Assembly (NCBI GenBank): GCA_037389465.1
Contig: JAZARR010000088.1
Location: 4,340,001-4,404,000 of the forward strand
Direction: 5' to 3'
Length of the DNA: 64,000 nt
Source of the DNA: Baylisascaris procyonis
Lineage: Eukaryota; Nematoda; Chromadorea; Rhabditida; Ascarididae
Shown here: positions 53,425 to 64,000 of the stretch, piece by piece
Layout: each line of letters begins with the position of its first letter
Position numbering within the stretch: the first letter of the stretch is position 1
Position numbers and translations under genes: made by a program
Notes under the pieces: generated by a model
The model's database searches: none
What the model was told of the DNA's origin: nothing
What the model saw: the letters and a program-made list of their open reading frames with translations, nothing else

Positions 53425-53845
53425 CCAATTTCGGGATAGATGACCATGAAATATTTGTTGAAATAAGCGTGAAAGTATTTCACCAATTCGATCAACTTTC
53501 CTCGAAAATTTGTCACCAAACCATATGTGATTTATATAACTGTGAAACTTGCTTCACCATTCTGTCTGATTCGGCTAGTTTGTTTGCACATAAGCTAGGT
53601 TGCCCGGAAATTTCATATTTCGTCAACTTTGGTGTATTTGCCGTTGTTAGTGGGTCGGCCATTTTGACAAGGTTAGATAGGCCTAGATGTGCACTTGTAT
53701 ATTGTGCGATCTCTTTCTTTTGATACTCCATGAACCCGATTTTGTGATGCGCATGAAACATCACTCTCCTGGTGGCATATGGTCGGTGGTTATGAATCCC
53801 TGATATGTTATGAATGAAACGAAAATATCGTGGCAAAACATTCAT
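53425..53845 (-). pseudogene. Coding-like frames, possible mobile-element remnant
   Basis: A 110-codon minus frame (53845-53513) contains HLGLSNLVKMADPLTTANTP. Near 53515 the reading seems to shift into FGDKFSRKVDRIGEI and LSRNWTMKERYRYTT, open to about 53345. The opposite strand is also open for 100 codons, which weakens the case. No family recognised. Confidence 0.22.
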
Positions 53846-55651
53846 CGTTGCCTGCTCTTATTGATACATCCTATTCGAGAAATGCAAGACCTCGGCTTTA
53901 TCGAAAAGACGTGCCCAGTCGATTCTCACTCCAAAGAAGCCCTTGCACTCTCTTCAGCAAAAAAAGAAACCTACGGAGCAATGTACGGGAACTGGAAAGG
54001 GAGACAGGAACTGTTCAATAAATGACTATCACTTCAATAATTTTACATCTTTGTGTTAGAAAATACAAATGTTTTTCTTTGTAAATTTGAAATTTCTAAT
54101 AATTTTATTGCGACTGATGTGTTCACAACTTGACAGTAAAAACCTCATAAGCTATATAAGAAAAAGCGAGATTTTGAAAGAATAAGAAAGTTTCAGAAAT
54201 AAAGTTCACTTAAATTGTTGAAATAACTGCAGTGAGATTCTATATTCCTTTAACGAAAACGAACAATATTTTATTTGAAAATTCAATACCCATTGTTACC
54301 TGTTTAGTCTTAGCACTAATTGCGTATATTGTTGCATTTCTTCGCAGGTGCAATAAAACAAAACATTGAATAACCGAAAAAGTTGCCAACGTCAAGAAGC
54401 GCTATAGATTATGCAGTTGTTTCTTTGAACCAGTAATTATTTAGTAAGTTTGCAACACCCTTCGTTGTGCTTATCTCCTCGCTCTTCACGATGGAAAGGA
54501 GAGGAAGAAGGAAGATGGAAGTGGTTTTTCATATTCATAAACTGTTTTAAACCAATAATTTCTAAATCAATTCAGGACGCTCTCATTGATCGACTAACTA
54601 TGACGTGTCTCGCCTATTCCCTTAAACTGTTACAACAATTAGCCATTTGTATGATTGGTTATTTAAAACACTATAATCAAATGTAATTGTCAATTCATGA
54701 AACATGCTTAGCTATTTATCGTTTTTAGTGATGTTATCTGCACCAGTAAAATGCAGTCTATCGTATAAATTACTATTATTCTGTAGCGTAGTAAAATCTT
54801 AGGTGATAGAAGTTATACTGTATCAAACTACCGTATAATATGGTATAGTGTTGGTACAGTGTTGGTTTAACTTGCACCAATGAGCTTTGCAATGGTTTAA
54901 ACTCATAGGGCTTATGAAATTGCGTAGTATAATGTGTATTCCTAAATCTTGAAAAGTAGTTATTTGCACTTTTTAAAATAATTCGACATTTTTTATTTGC
55001 ATTTTATGGTATTGTTAACTCATCACTTACTAAAAAGTAAATGGTTAATGCCATTATTGCTTGTCCTTTTTGTATATGAACTGTGAATATGCTGCAGCCA
55101 AGTTCAGCTTGGCAAGCAAATATTTGCAAAAAACGCAAGCGGAAATACTATATTATTAGAGTTTCACCGTGAGATGATATTAACCTTTAGCATCTTCGAG
55201 CATTCTAAAAATAATGCTTTTTTTTGCAATCACAGCGCCGACCAGATCACATCTTTCAACAGTAAAAGGGAAGTGGTGTGAATAAAACTGATTTCTTCTC
55301 AAGGTTGTTTGTTATATGAACGGTCTGCCATTTTTTGAAACAATTGAAGTTGACAGAGACGATCGTTGCGGAAGCGCTTTTTTTTTCGGTTTGATCTCCA
55401 ATTTTAAGCAAATATCTCATTACCACGCACTGTGGCTAAACTTCTCAATACCACATATCCTGTGGTTTCTTTTCAATACCTCATTGCTCGCTTTTTCATA
55501 TTCATTGGTTGTTCTTTGAGCGCAGAACATATTTCAAAAAATTTCTGTTCATAGCTCCTTCAACTTTTCACGGAAAAGTCTATTGGAATAGAGCTCAACG
55601 AAATAGCTTACAATACAGAATAAAACAATCTAGGTGCAGTCTCAAGATAGT
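53846..55651. other. Upstream flank of the single-pass membrane protein gene
   Basis: AT-rich. It should contain the promoter and possibly an upstream exon if AATTTCAG at 55667 is a real acceptor. No element was recognised. Confidence 0.5.
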
Positions 55652-58600
55652 ATGATAAGTATGGTCAATTTCAGTGCGCCTCCGACGTCGGATGCATTGC
55701 ATCGAAGCGATGATTCGGAGTTCGGGCGAATAGCATACACGATAGCAATTCTTCTAATGTTTTCCACAGTGATTCTCCTGCTCATGGTTCGAACTATACG
55801 ACGAGAGAACAGCGAATTCGAGGCGAGTAGGGCTATGAAGTAATAAACTAGCATTATAAAGTTATATTATACTTCAATTAGTTCATGACAAAAGCTGCCA
55901 GTTCTTGAAAACTCATATTTATGTGAGATATAGTGCATCGAAGTTCTAGCATTAAGTTTTTTGCTTTATGGCTATCAAGCCATTACTAAAATATGTTGGT
56001 AGGCGTTCGTGATGGATATTTGAAACAATCCTGCACGATATAAACGTTAAAGAAGTTAAAAGGAAGTGGAAAATTTTGCCTCCAATCGTGGATTAAATTT
56101 GATGCGTATAAATTCCATATCAGATGTTTATGAAATATTTATCGCGCACATTCAACAGAATGCTTTAGAGTTTCAATTTTTGCAAAAGCATTAGGCGACA
56201 GGAGTATTCTCTCATTCCCTTATATTCGCTTATATATTTTTCCTATGTAGAGTTCATTTCATTTAATTTAATTTCATTTATTTCATCGATTGAGGACAAT
56301 TGGTTGAGGACAATAGAGACAATAGATCGATCTCTACCGCATATTAGTTTTATAGATTTTGCACGTGTGATTGATTCTTATGAGCAGCTAAATATTCAAT
56401 TATATTGTTAACGAATGAGTCTCGTTTCCGTCATGCATCTAGATCTATTTATGCAAAATGATTAATTTTACTCTAATAGTATATTGCGTTGAAAAATTCG
56501 ATTTGCTTTTCTTTCTTTTTTTTCTCTCACATATGACTCGAATGCTCTGGTTTAACACGCATTGCCGAGTTAATAGATCTTTTCTATGCGTACGCATTAT
56601 CACTGAGGTGAAGTAGTCTAATTTTCGGTAATATGAAGCTGTTGAATAGCAAAATGGTTTGTACTTCAGAAATTTGAGGTTGGATAGCGCGCAACTGGCA
56701 GAAGGTGGTGGAACATTGTTTTCATATCATGTTAAAGTGCCTTCGATAAGTAAGCCATTGGTCAAGTAAAAGTCCTTTATTCCTTTCCCCCATCTTCCAC
56801 TTTCATGCGTTTGTTTTCTGTTACCAAGTTCAATTTTGCGTTGATCTCAGCCATTCGATGGTAGGAGCAGTACCTGCTGACCACTGTTTTAGAAGAGTTA
56901 GTCTTTCTATAAATCGTTTCTAAATGGTTCTCTATTTAAGCGAGTTCTGAGATCATTTAATTTATTACTAGCTATCCATTCGAATCTTTTCCTTGATAAA
57001 ATAATTGCACATCATTCGGAAACGAATGTAGTTTCTCATGCGTTTCGGCGCTTATAATAAGGGCAAAGAAGAAGGGGTAGAGGAGGGGTGATAAAACGAA
57101 TCCCTGAGGGGACCAAATTTTGTCATTCCTTTGTTGAAACAAGCGCCATTTATCACTGTAGTTACCAATCTTCTACAGATTAGGGTGAGGGGATCTACGG
57201 CTCTTTGCAATAACATCTGCGTGCCGACAATGTTATATGCTTCTTCTATGTCCAACTGCAAGATAGATCCGATCATAACGTTGCTCATGTTGGAATTCAC
57301 TTATTTCACCGGCAGCCGTATGGATGAAATGCCTTGTCCGGAAAAGGTGCTGTGATACTGTTGTGAGGGGATAAAGTACTTTGTAGAGCTGAGGTATGTC
57401 AACCTTTCAAAAAGCTTTAGTACAATCGACTGTAGCATTATCAAGCGATAGCTGGCCGAGCTCTGAGTATTGCCTTGTTTGAATATTGAAAAATTGCCGC
57501 TTCCTTTCATTTCCTTTCCGTGCCTTCACCTTTAACTACGCAAGTGAAAAGGCACATTATACTTTGTTTTCTTCAAAGCAATGAGCTCATCATTTGTGAT
57601 ATCTTGTGCTCGCTCTAATTATGCTCGTTAGACGGGGATTTGACCTGTCCTTTCCGACATTCTCTAATCAAAGTAATAACAAAATTGTGCAGTCTTCTTT
57701 AGATCGTTCATGATCTGGCCACCTCGTGGTTTTATATGCATCAACCTTATCGCCATGTTTGATACCGTGCTCATAACTTTCCTCGAAATCATCTTCTGTC
57801 ACCTTTCAACGCTGCAGGATTCTCAAGACGAGCACTTTGTCATTAGCTAACGTTTGATTGTCCAAAACGGCTTCTAGAACTTCTAAAATTGCAAAGTTGT
57901 CTTCTTTTTCGTCTCTTTCAGCTAACGTCTTCAGCGCATTGTAGCAGTTTTGAACAAAACGGATATCGGCTTCGCTTTTTCCAACAACCACAAGGGTTAG
58001 AAGAGACAGCTAGATTGGAACAGTTGATCGTTCTGATCCACTTGGTGGATCACGCTGTCCACTTTTAATTACAGCTGCTAGTTTATGAAAGACATATCAT
58101 TTGCTGCAGCTAGATGTCGGCTAGATTCGACCAGAATGCAGATCACCATCCTTTACTTGCCTCTTTCGAAGTGTTTTTTCGCGTATCGTCAGATTACGCA
58201 AGTCATAATTGAGTGTTTCTTTGAGATTATCATTTCTGCTCTGAAGACCTTCTCAAAGACCATATTACTGCCTTTCGCTGTCTGCAAGATTGTATACTCC
58301 TTTGTGGTCATGATGGGTTGGATAGGTTTGGTGTAGCGTAGATGAAATGAGGTTGTTCACGTTAAATACTAAATAAGCTGATATCGTTATGCTCATGAGT
58401 TAAATCGCTAAAGCACTATGCTAGTATCTGTTGAAGATGCACCTTGTCTAGAATAATTCGTTGACTTCTGATTCTTGGTGAAAGGGATGAGGCATTTGTG
58501 ATATTATAGTCTGTTGTAACGTTCAGATGGAAAGCCTTCTGGATGCGATGCGGTTTCGTGAGGAGTTGGATTTCGAGAGGCGGCAAAAGCGACGCCTACT

Positions 58601-59980
58601 AAAGACAAAGCGTAAGGTGGCTTCATGGCTGACAAAGACTAATCGCAGTGGTACACACGGGTATTGGCACATCAGCCCTCAATTGATCGTTTCCAAGAGT
58701 AGCACTTCGCGGTACGTCGTTAAATATTTGTATCGATGAACATCTAGCAAAGTACGGTAATGCCGAAACGTTTCTTGCTTCGTCAGTCTCACCAACTCAC
58801 TTTGCTGCATTACGGTATGGCTGTGCTTTGCGCCAATTAATGTTACAGTCAAAAATTTTCACAATGATAAAACTTGAAAACTTCCTATGATTCGGGTAAA
58901 ACAGCTGTAATTACGTTCCTCAGGTTCGTTCCTTTGGCATAGTGAATTTACCCGTCCATTTCGCTGCGTCTCTCTTTATGACGGAAACAGTGATATTAAA
59001 GTACCCTGAAACATTATTACATTCACTGTCGAGCGGAGAATATATTGCCTATTTTGTGATGATAATAGAATTTTGAGCTGTCTAGCTTCAGGTGGACTCA
59101 TATTTGCTACAGTTTAAGCAAATTTAGCAAATGCACTCTAGCAAAGTCGCTCACCCATGTTAATGCTGTACTACTGTTGTTGATCGTATATGTTCAACTT
59201 ATGCTCGCTATTATTAGATTATTTTGGTTAAATGGACAACTTATATCGATGGCCGATTTGCTTATCCAAGCAAATCGTGACAATCAGACGTGTAATCATG
59301 GACAATAACCAGTAGAGAAATAAATTTCTCAATTCGAAGCTTATAGGTGACAGATGGGTATTCTTTTAATTTTTGTAAGAATTGGAAACCATTTCCTGCT
59401 CACTACTATAACCGTTGGGAAAATTATAATTGTTAGAGAAATTTATATCTATTTATTCAACGCTATAAAGAACTGCAAGCAAATAATCGGATTTATATTC
59501 TTATTCCAGAATAATTATAATTGTTATTCAAAGAATCATTGTACTGTTATCATTTTCGAAAACCTACTCAAGTTCTGCTCATTTTGCGTGTATATGTTTG
59601 TGTGTATGTGTATATGCATGTATATGTCTGCGCAGCTATGAACCTTCCGTTTCTTTAGTTCGAACTCATATATTCCCGAAATCGTTGTTACACCCAACAG
59701 TGAAGATGCTCTCTCGATGGTTAACATATGTCGCCCACGAACACCGGCATTTTCATTGATGTTCGATTTTGGAACTTCCGGTCGGTCGACACCAAGATCA
59801 GCGCAATCTGAACTTTACCTCAACAGGGACCTCTCAAAGGTGGACTTCGATGAGCCATCAACAACTGACGTCAGACCGAATGGTAGGATCAGCTTCGAAA
59901 GTGGTTCTCAACACAGCAGCATTCAGACGCTCGACTGTCAGCGCAGCGACTCTGATAGTATATCGTCGGCGTCATGCTAG
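55652..59980 (+). CDS. Single-pass membrane protein with long Ser-rich cytoplasmic tail, three exons
   Basis: Exons 55652-55822, 58527-58711 and 59659-59980 (TAG) join in phases 0 and 2 to give 225 residues. Residues 27-46 form one hydrophobic helix (IAYTIAILLMFSTVILLLMV), followed by RTIRRE, so the C-terminus is probably cytoplasmic. Residues 58-90 are basic and charged (FREELDFERRQKRRLLKTKRK). The last exon encodes YIPEIVVTPNSEDALS and a Ser/Asp-rich tail ending SDSDSISSASC. The first intron starts GAG|GCGAGT, a GC donor; no GT donor nearby keeps the frame. The second starts GCG|GTACGT. The start is uncertain: ATG 55652 is the first in frame, but AATTTCAG at 55667-55674 could be an acceptor, with coding beginning further upstream. 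The topology recalls KCNE/MPS potassium-channel subunits, but I see no specific signature. Product unnamed. Confidence 0.86.
56970..57520 (-). mobile_element. Decayed Jockey/CR1-type reverse transcriptase fragment
   Basis: The minus-strand frame from 57510 down reads FSIFKQGNTQSSASYRLIML, then KLFERL, YFIPSQQY and GISSIRLP. These match the opening RT blocks of Jockey/CR1/I elements. After one in-frame stop at 57301-57303 comes LQLDIEEAYNIV, motif A. A frameshift near 57110 moves the reading to PQGFVLSPLLY (57074-57109), motif B. The catalytic YADD motif is replaced by FPND (57011-57022). The fragment lies antisense in the first intron of the single-pass membrane protein gene. It cannot encode an active enzyme. 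Confidence 0.86.
57600..57991 (-). pseudogene. Broken reading frame next to the Jockey/CR1 fragment
   Basis: One minus-strand frame is open from 57991 to 57806, and after a TGA it stays open through TEDDFEESYEHGIKHGD to about 57655. The charged composition looks coding, with VGKSEADIRF and LAERDEKEDN. It may be the upstream part of the same retroelement as 56970-57520, but it is in a different frame and I recognise no domain. It could also be a separate dead gene. Confidence 0.45.
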
Positions 59981-62299
59981 CAACAGTTTATGCTCTAATT
60001 TCGAAAATCCCCAGCGTTAGCCTTGCATTCTTTGCCCATTTTAGCTAAAGCAATGAGTCACAAGTTTTCCTAGAAATGGTTTTTCACTACTCCTATACCG
60101 TCAGCTTGAGAAACACCCTTACGAGGAGCATTTTATAAACTTCCTTTCCGTGAGATTTCTATAGACCTTCTTAAAGAGGGTTTTATTTCCTTTTTTTGTT
60201 AAGCGTTTTATGATTTTTTTTTTTGAGAAGAGGAATTAATGCGCTTTCCATTGAAATTTGGACATGAATGGAAGCTAAAGCAGATTTGCATATTTCGAGA
60301 GAATATGCTCAGTCATTGTTCGCTCGATCTCGTTGTGTTACTAAGCGATACATTATCATTCAGTGAATTAATTTTTACTGTTCTCTTTATATATGAAAAT
60401 ATTCTGTATATTACTTTTAAATTTTATTTTTAATAGGTAAGATTATGTTTAGCACTCGATTATTGTAATAAGTATAGGTGATAAGTAATGAATGAAACTT
60501 CTTTTAAGACTACTAGAATGCGTCGTTATGTATAGCATACTTTCAGTTGTTTGTAGTTTGACTTGTGGAGCGATTCTCTCAACGTCCCGTCTAAAAACAA
60601 TACGTTTCTTCTTGTTCTGAAACCATAATGCGTACAACTGTATTGATCACCTCTATATAGCACCATAGTAGAGTATCAAATACACTTTTCACTTGAACTG
60701 AAGCTATTGACTATGAAGTGATCGGTTACCAAATGTAAATCTGTTGGCAATTATGATGAACATATTTGCTCTTTGCTCTTCTCACATATTCAATTGAGCG
60801 TATGTTTGAAGTAATGCGTTCTTTATTGCACACTGCTATTTTTGTAATACATGTCTTGTCACGCTGGCTCAAAGACCGCTGATATGATAGCTCAACTGGT
60901 AAGGCGCTAAAGGACTAGTTTGAGTTTGATCGTTCGCGATGTGCTAAAAGTTCAACAGTTTTTATTATGCACATTGTGAAAATTTTGGTGCAAAATGAAC
61001 AACGGCTGTGTGTTCAATCACATATGCAAATCTATGTATTCCTAAAAATCTGATTTCACATCTAAGATGACGCTTCTGTCTTTGTATATTTTTATTTCTT
61101 TCCGGTGATTTTAAACTGTCATCCCGAATGGCGATACAATAAGATTTGCTATATATTCCTTGGAGTGATCATTTGCAGTTCAACCGATGTGATTTGCAAT
61201 CAGTTTGCGACTCATCAGAGTTTATCAGCAGTTTGCTAATGCTGCATTATTTTTTATTGCTCTTCGATCTTGGTTGATCACATTCTCAATGTACTATTTT
61301 CTGAAACTTTTGCACAAAAGATTAACTATAAAAAGGAGTTCGCTATGTGGTGTGCGTCATCTATCACATTTTCGAACCCCATTTATGTAGTAAACGCTGG
61401 TGCTATTAACTTCGACTCTTTTTTTCAAATCTTATCGCTCATTTTTTCATGTTTCAGAAGTTACCACCTTTTCATCTTAAAAAAAATTTGCATTAAATTA
61501 TTTCTTGTGGGGAAAAGTTCTGAGAAAACTGGAAATAGAGAGATCTGTCCATTCTTCGCAAACTAACTACTATTTGAAATGATTTGTTATAGAATTTTGA
61601 AATGGTGATGGCCACTTCTAATGCCTCTCTGATTTATGTTATCTCTTTTATTCTCGGATATATTGTTGCTCAAATTTGTTTGTTCAGCTGCAAATGTTGT
61701 TCTATGTGATGTGAAGCAAAATAAAATTGCTACTTATGCAATCGTCGTTCTTAACATTGACTTCATCGCTAGATTGTTATCCTCTTTCTAATTTATGCTA
61801 AAGGAATAGTTTCTACCGTGGTTGGTCTATATTTGACACATTATTTGTGAATATACGTTCTTGAGGTAACGTTACGAATGCGTAAGTCTTACAATTGCAC
61901 GTTTGTCGTACACTATCTAATTTTCATTAATGGCGAAGGCAGTTTGCTCATTCGAAACCAGCTAACAAACGATTTATGAGTACAATTGGTTATTTACCAC
62001 AGTTAAAAATAATCAACATTAGGTTAATTATCAACTTCCATACTGTCTGATGACAGCTGGTCGTGCGGGAAGTCTCACGGTTACATTGGACGCCGATGGA
62101 CAGCACAATAAATCGAATGATTTTCGTGATGATCTCGCACTTTCATGGCAGTTGAATATATTGTTTACTGCGAATTTTTGAAATCATTGTATGCTGGTTA
62201 TCAATCATGAAAATTGTGCAGTCTTGTTCACGTATCCTACCTATGTAGTGGCCGGTATGGTTCGCATCGATATATGTACGACTGTTTGTGCCTGCTCAT
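59981..62299. other. Between the membrane-protein gene and the RTE-like element
   Basis: AT-rich and without a recognised gene. It contains the tRNA-like relic at 60888-60936. The last 250 bases may hold heavily decayed C-terminal RT sequence of the RTE-like element. Confidence 0.5.
60888..60936 (+). repeat. tRNA-like relic (possible SINE head)
   Basis: TAGCTCAACTGG (60888-60899) matches the tRNA A box, and TAAGGCGC follows as in many tRNAs. GTTTGATCGTTCG about 36 bases on resembles a degenerate B box. The spacing is about 8 bases short and the stems do not pair well. It is therefore a pseudo-tRNA or tRNA-derived SINE head, not a working gene. Confidence 0.4.
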
Positions 62300-64000
62300 A
62301 AATTTCCTTACTATTTTGGCGGCCGATTAGTGAAGAGAAGCACTTTGTAGCGAATTCCGTAGAGCATTCGTTTCGAGTGAATCAGTTCTCTCTCAAAGTC
62401 AACGTATAGCAAAGTATTTACAAAGTTATGTTGTTGTGCATTCCCATTTAGGTGTGTTTCTTAATATATGTGAGTAGCAGAATATTTCTGGCTGAAATCC
62501 GTCTACCCGCTATCCTGCGTTACACTCAACTGCGATTGAATTCTGTTGTTAAGTGCTTCTGAAGCGCTGTGAACCACAGAAAGCAACGATATCGGATGGT
62601 GGTTCTTCCTTTTCCTCGCATTTTTAATTTTGTATAGTAATGTTATCTTCGACCCCCATCCCAAAATCCTTACCAAAACTCACCGGTGCTGCCACTGTGC
62701 TCATGACACTATTTAAGAAAGGCGTAAACAAGGACACAAGTGCTTGCATGCCGCCTTGATTGTCTCAAAAAGTGGTAGCGTCCAGTCTTGGCATAGGTTC
62801 AGATTTCGTATGTGTCCACACCGCATACTTTATCCTGTAAAATCGACGGAAAATTCTAGTATTAGTTTTCGGTTGAACTCCACCTCTGCCGAGCTTTGAT
62901 GTAATTTTCTTTAAAAAAACGCTCAGTGCTTCATTGATTTCTCTGTTGTGTTTACCAGCTTTCCATCATCTTTCATTGATTCTCTCATTTGCCATTTTCC
63001 ATCAACAGTTTCGCATCTCATGCTTTTCTGCTTGCCTGATCGAAAGGTTTCATTTAGCATTTGCATATTTCTACTTTTAATACACTTCGCTCTTTTCCTC
63101 AGAATGGTCTTGTCTACTTCGATGCACTCGACTTGAACATTTTGATGTCTGCCGTCTCTCTTCATTAACCTTCCTCATTTCATTAGATAAATTACGTTTT
63201 TCTATAACTTCGGCTTCACATTTTCTCTTACTTAAACAACTGCCTAACCCCGTTGATGGTACACACTATGAATTCATAGAAATTCACTCTCTACGTCTCA
63301 CCTAATTGCTTATAAAACACCTTATTCATTTACTTGGTTGTGGGAGTTGCTTTCCTGATAGTTTTTCATTACAAAGCCAAAGTCACTGCTAGTTTTGAAG
63401 TGGTCGAAGATATCGGTGGCTTTCACTAGAGACCTGCTTATTAGCCAACACGAAATTGCTTCTGTTTCTATCGTAGTACTTGGGTTCTTCTCTGCCCATT
63501 TCCTGCATTTCTTTTCTTGAACATTACGCAGATCGCTCTTAGGGTATTGTTCCAATATATTCTGCCCTATTCGTCTCCAACGCCATATCGAAAGCATCTT
63601 ACTGGATGCTGTCCTGCTTTCCTTTCGCCAGTGGTCGAACTGAAGTTTCCTGTGATATCTTTGCCTCGTTGTACGGCTTCTATCAGCTCATTTAGGAAGC
63701 TCATTTTCTCACCGTCTGAATGCCCACAACGAGATGCTAAACCTAATTACTTTGAGATTGATGGATCTCGGTACTCCTAGTTGGAGCAGCACAGTCGGTG
63801 TTGTAATGCATTTAAATAGGAGCATTCTGCCAGTCCATCTATTCGCTAACACTCCTTCTGCTCGCTAAATCAGAAGCCGATTCCATCATCAAAGTGAATT
63901 CGGCCGCCATTGAAGAATAAACGATTGCCATCCAAAAGTTGATGGCCCTTGTGCTTTTTTGGACACCTCAGCTACGCCGATGATATGGTACTCGATTTCG
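62300..64000 (-). mobile_element. Decayed RTE-like non-LTR retrotransposon (endonuclease, linker, reverse transcriptase), runs off the right edge
   Basis: Reading the minus strand from 64000 downward, family pieces appear in the expected order. YHIIGVAEVSKK at 63964-64000 matches the start of the AP-endonuclease domain. DIFDHFKTSSDFGF near 63345-63420 is the degenerate end (consensus like FxTGSDHRLL). The open frame 62923-63165 carries a linker with MKDDGKLVNTTEKS. HHPISLLSVV and LNNRIQSQLS at 62525-62640 match the first RT blocks. VDFERELIHSKRML near 62340-62425 matches motif A. Stops and frameshifts interrupt it many times, so it is dead. Weaker traces may continue to about 62050. The 5' end lies outside the window. 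Confidence 0.8.

Noticed and set aside
62690..62760. Plus-strand TLFKKGVNKDTS, resembling an RT opening block
   Set aside because: It would be over 400 residues from the plus-strand YADD, far too distant. The minus strand here reads ALVSLFTPFLN, which suits the linker before the RT.
63968..64000. Plus-strand SYADDMVL at the right edge, which looks like an RT catalytic motif
   Set aside because: The same bases on the minus strand read YHIIGVAEVSKK, the RTE endonuclease start, and all other RTE blocks follow in order on the minus strand. The plus reading has no properly spaced partners.

Overview
The window is AT-rich eukaryotic DNA, roughly one third G+C by eye. It has short conserved exons split by introns of about 0.3 to 3.3 kb, TTTCAG-type 3' splice sites, long (TA)n arrays and decayed non-LTR retrotransposons. 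The intron style, the protein types and the RTE-like element point to a nematode. A parasitic clade V (strongylid-type) worm with an expanded genome is my best guess, but the species cannot be fixed from this sequence. No bacterial operon, CRISPR array or rRNA was seen.

Layout. (1) 8.36-15.38 kb, minus strand: an eleven-exon gene for a DOMON plus cytochrome b561 membrane protein of the ferric-chelate reductase 1 (FRRS1) type. All four haem-ligand histidines are present; only the short first (signal-peptide) exon is unplaced. (2) 23.54-30.90 kb, minus strand: a complete six-exon gene for a 401-residue soluble protein of a family I cannot name. Its largest intron (26.75-30.00 kb) holds TA arrays, a 27-bp duplication and a 226-codon frame with one stop. 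(3) 55.65-59.98 kb, plus strand: a three-exon gene for a 225-residue single-pass membrane protein with a long Ser-rich tail. Its first intron uses a GC donor and carries an antisense, decayed Jockey/CR1-like reverse transcriptase. (4) About 62.3 kb to the right edge, minus strand: a decayed RTE-like element with endonuclease, linker and reverse-transcriptase remnants in the right order.

The remainder (0-8.3, 15.4-23.5, 30.9-55.6 and 60.0-62.0 kb) is mostly non-coding. It contains TA and CT microsatellites, short hairpins, tRNA-like pieces and a few G+C-richer islands with broken reading frames (37.65-38.54 and 39.40-40.45 kb). The three genes show no operon arrangement: they are far apart and lie on both strands. 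Nothing suggests they work in one pathway.

Exon models rest on splice consensus, reading-phase agreement and family motifs seen by eye. Transcript ends, promoters and trans-splice sites were not determined. Similarities to named families are from recognition, not from a search.
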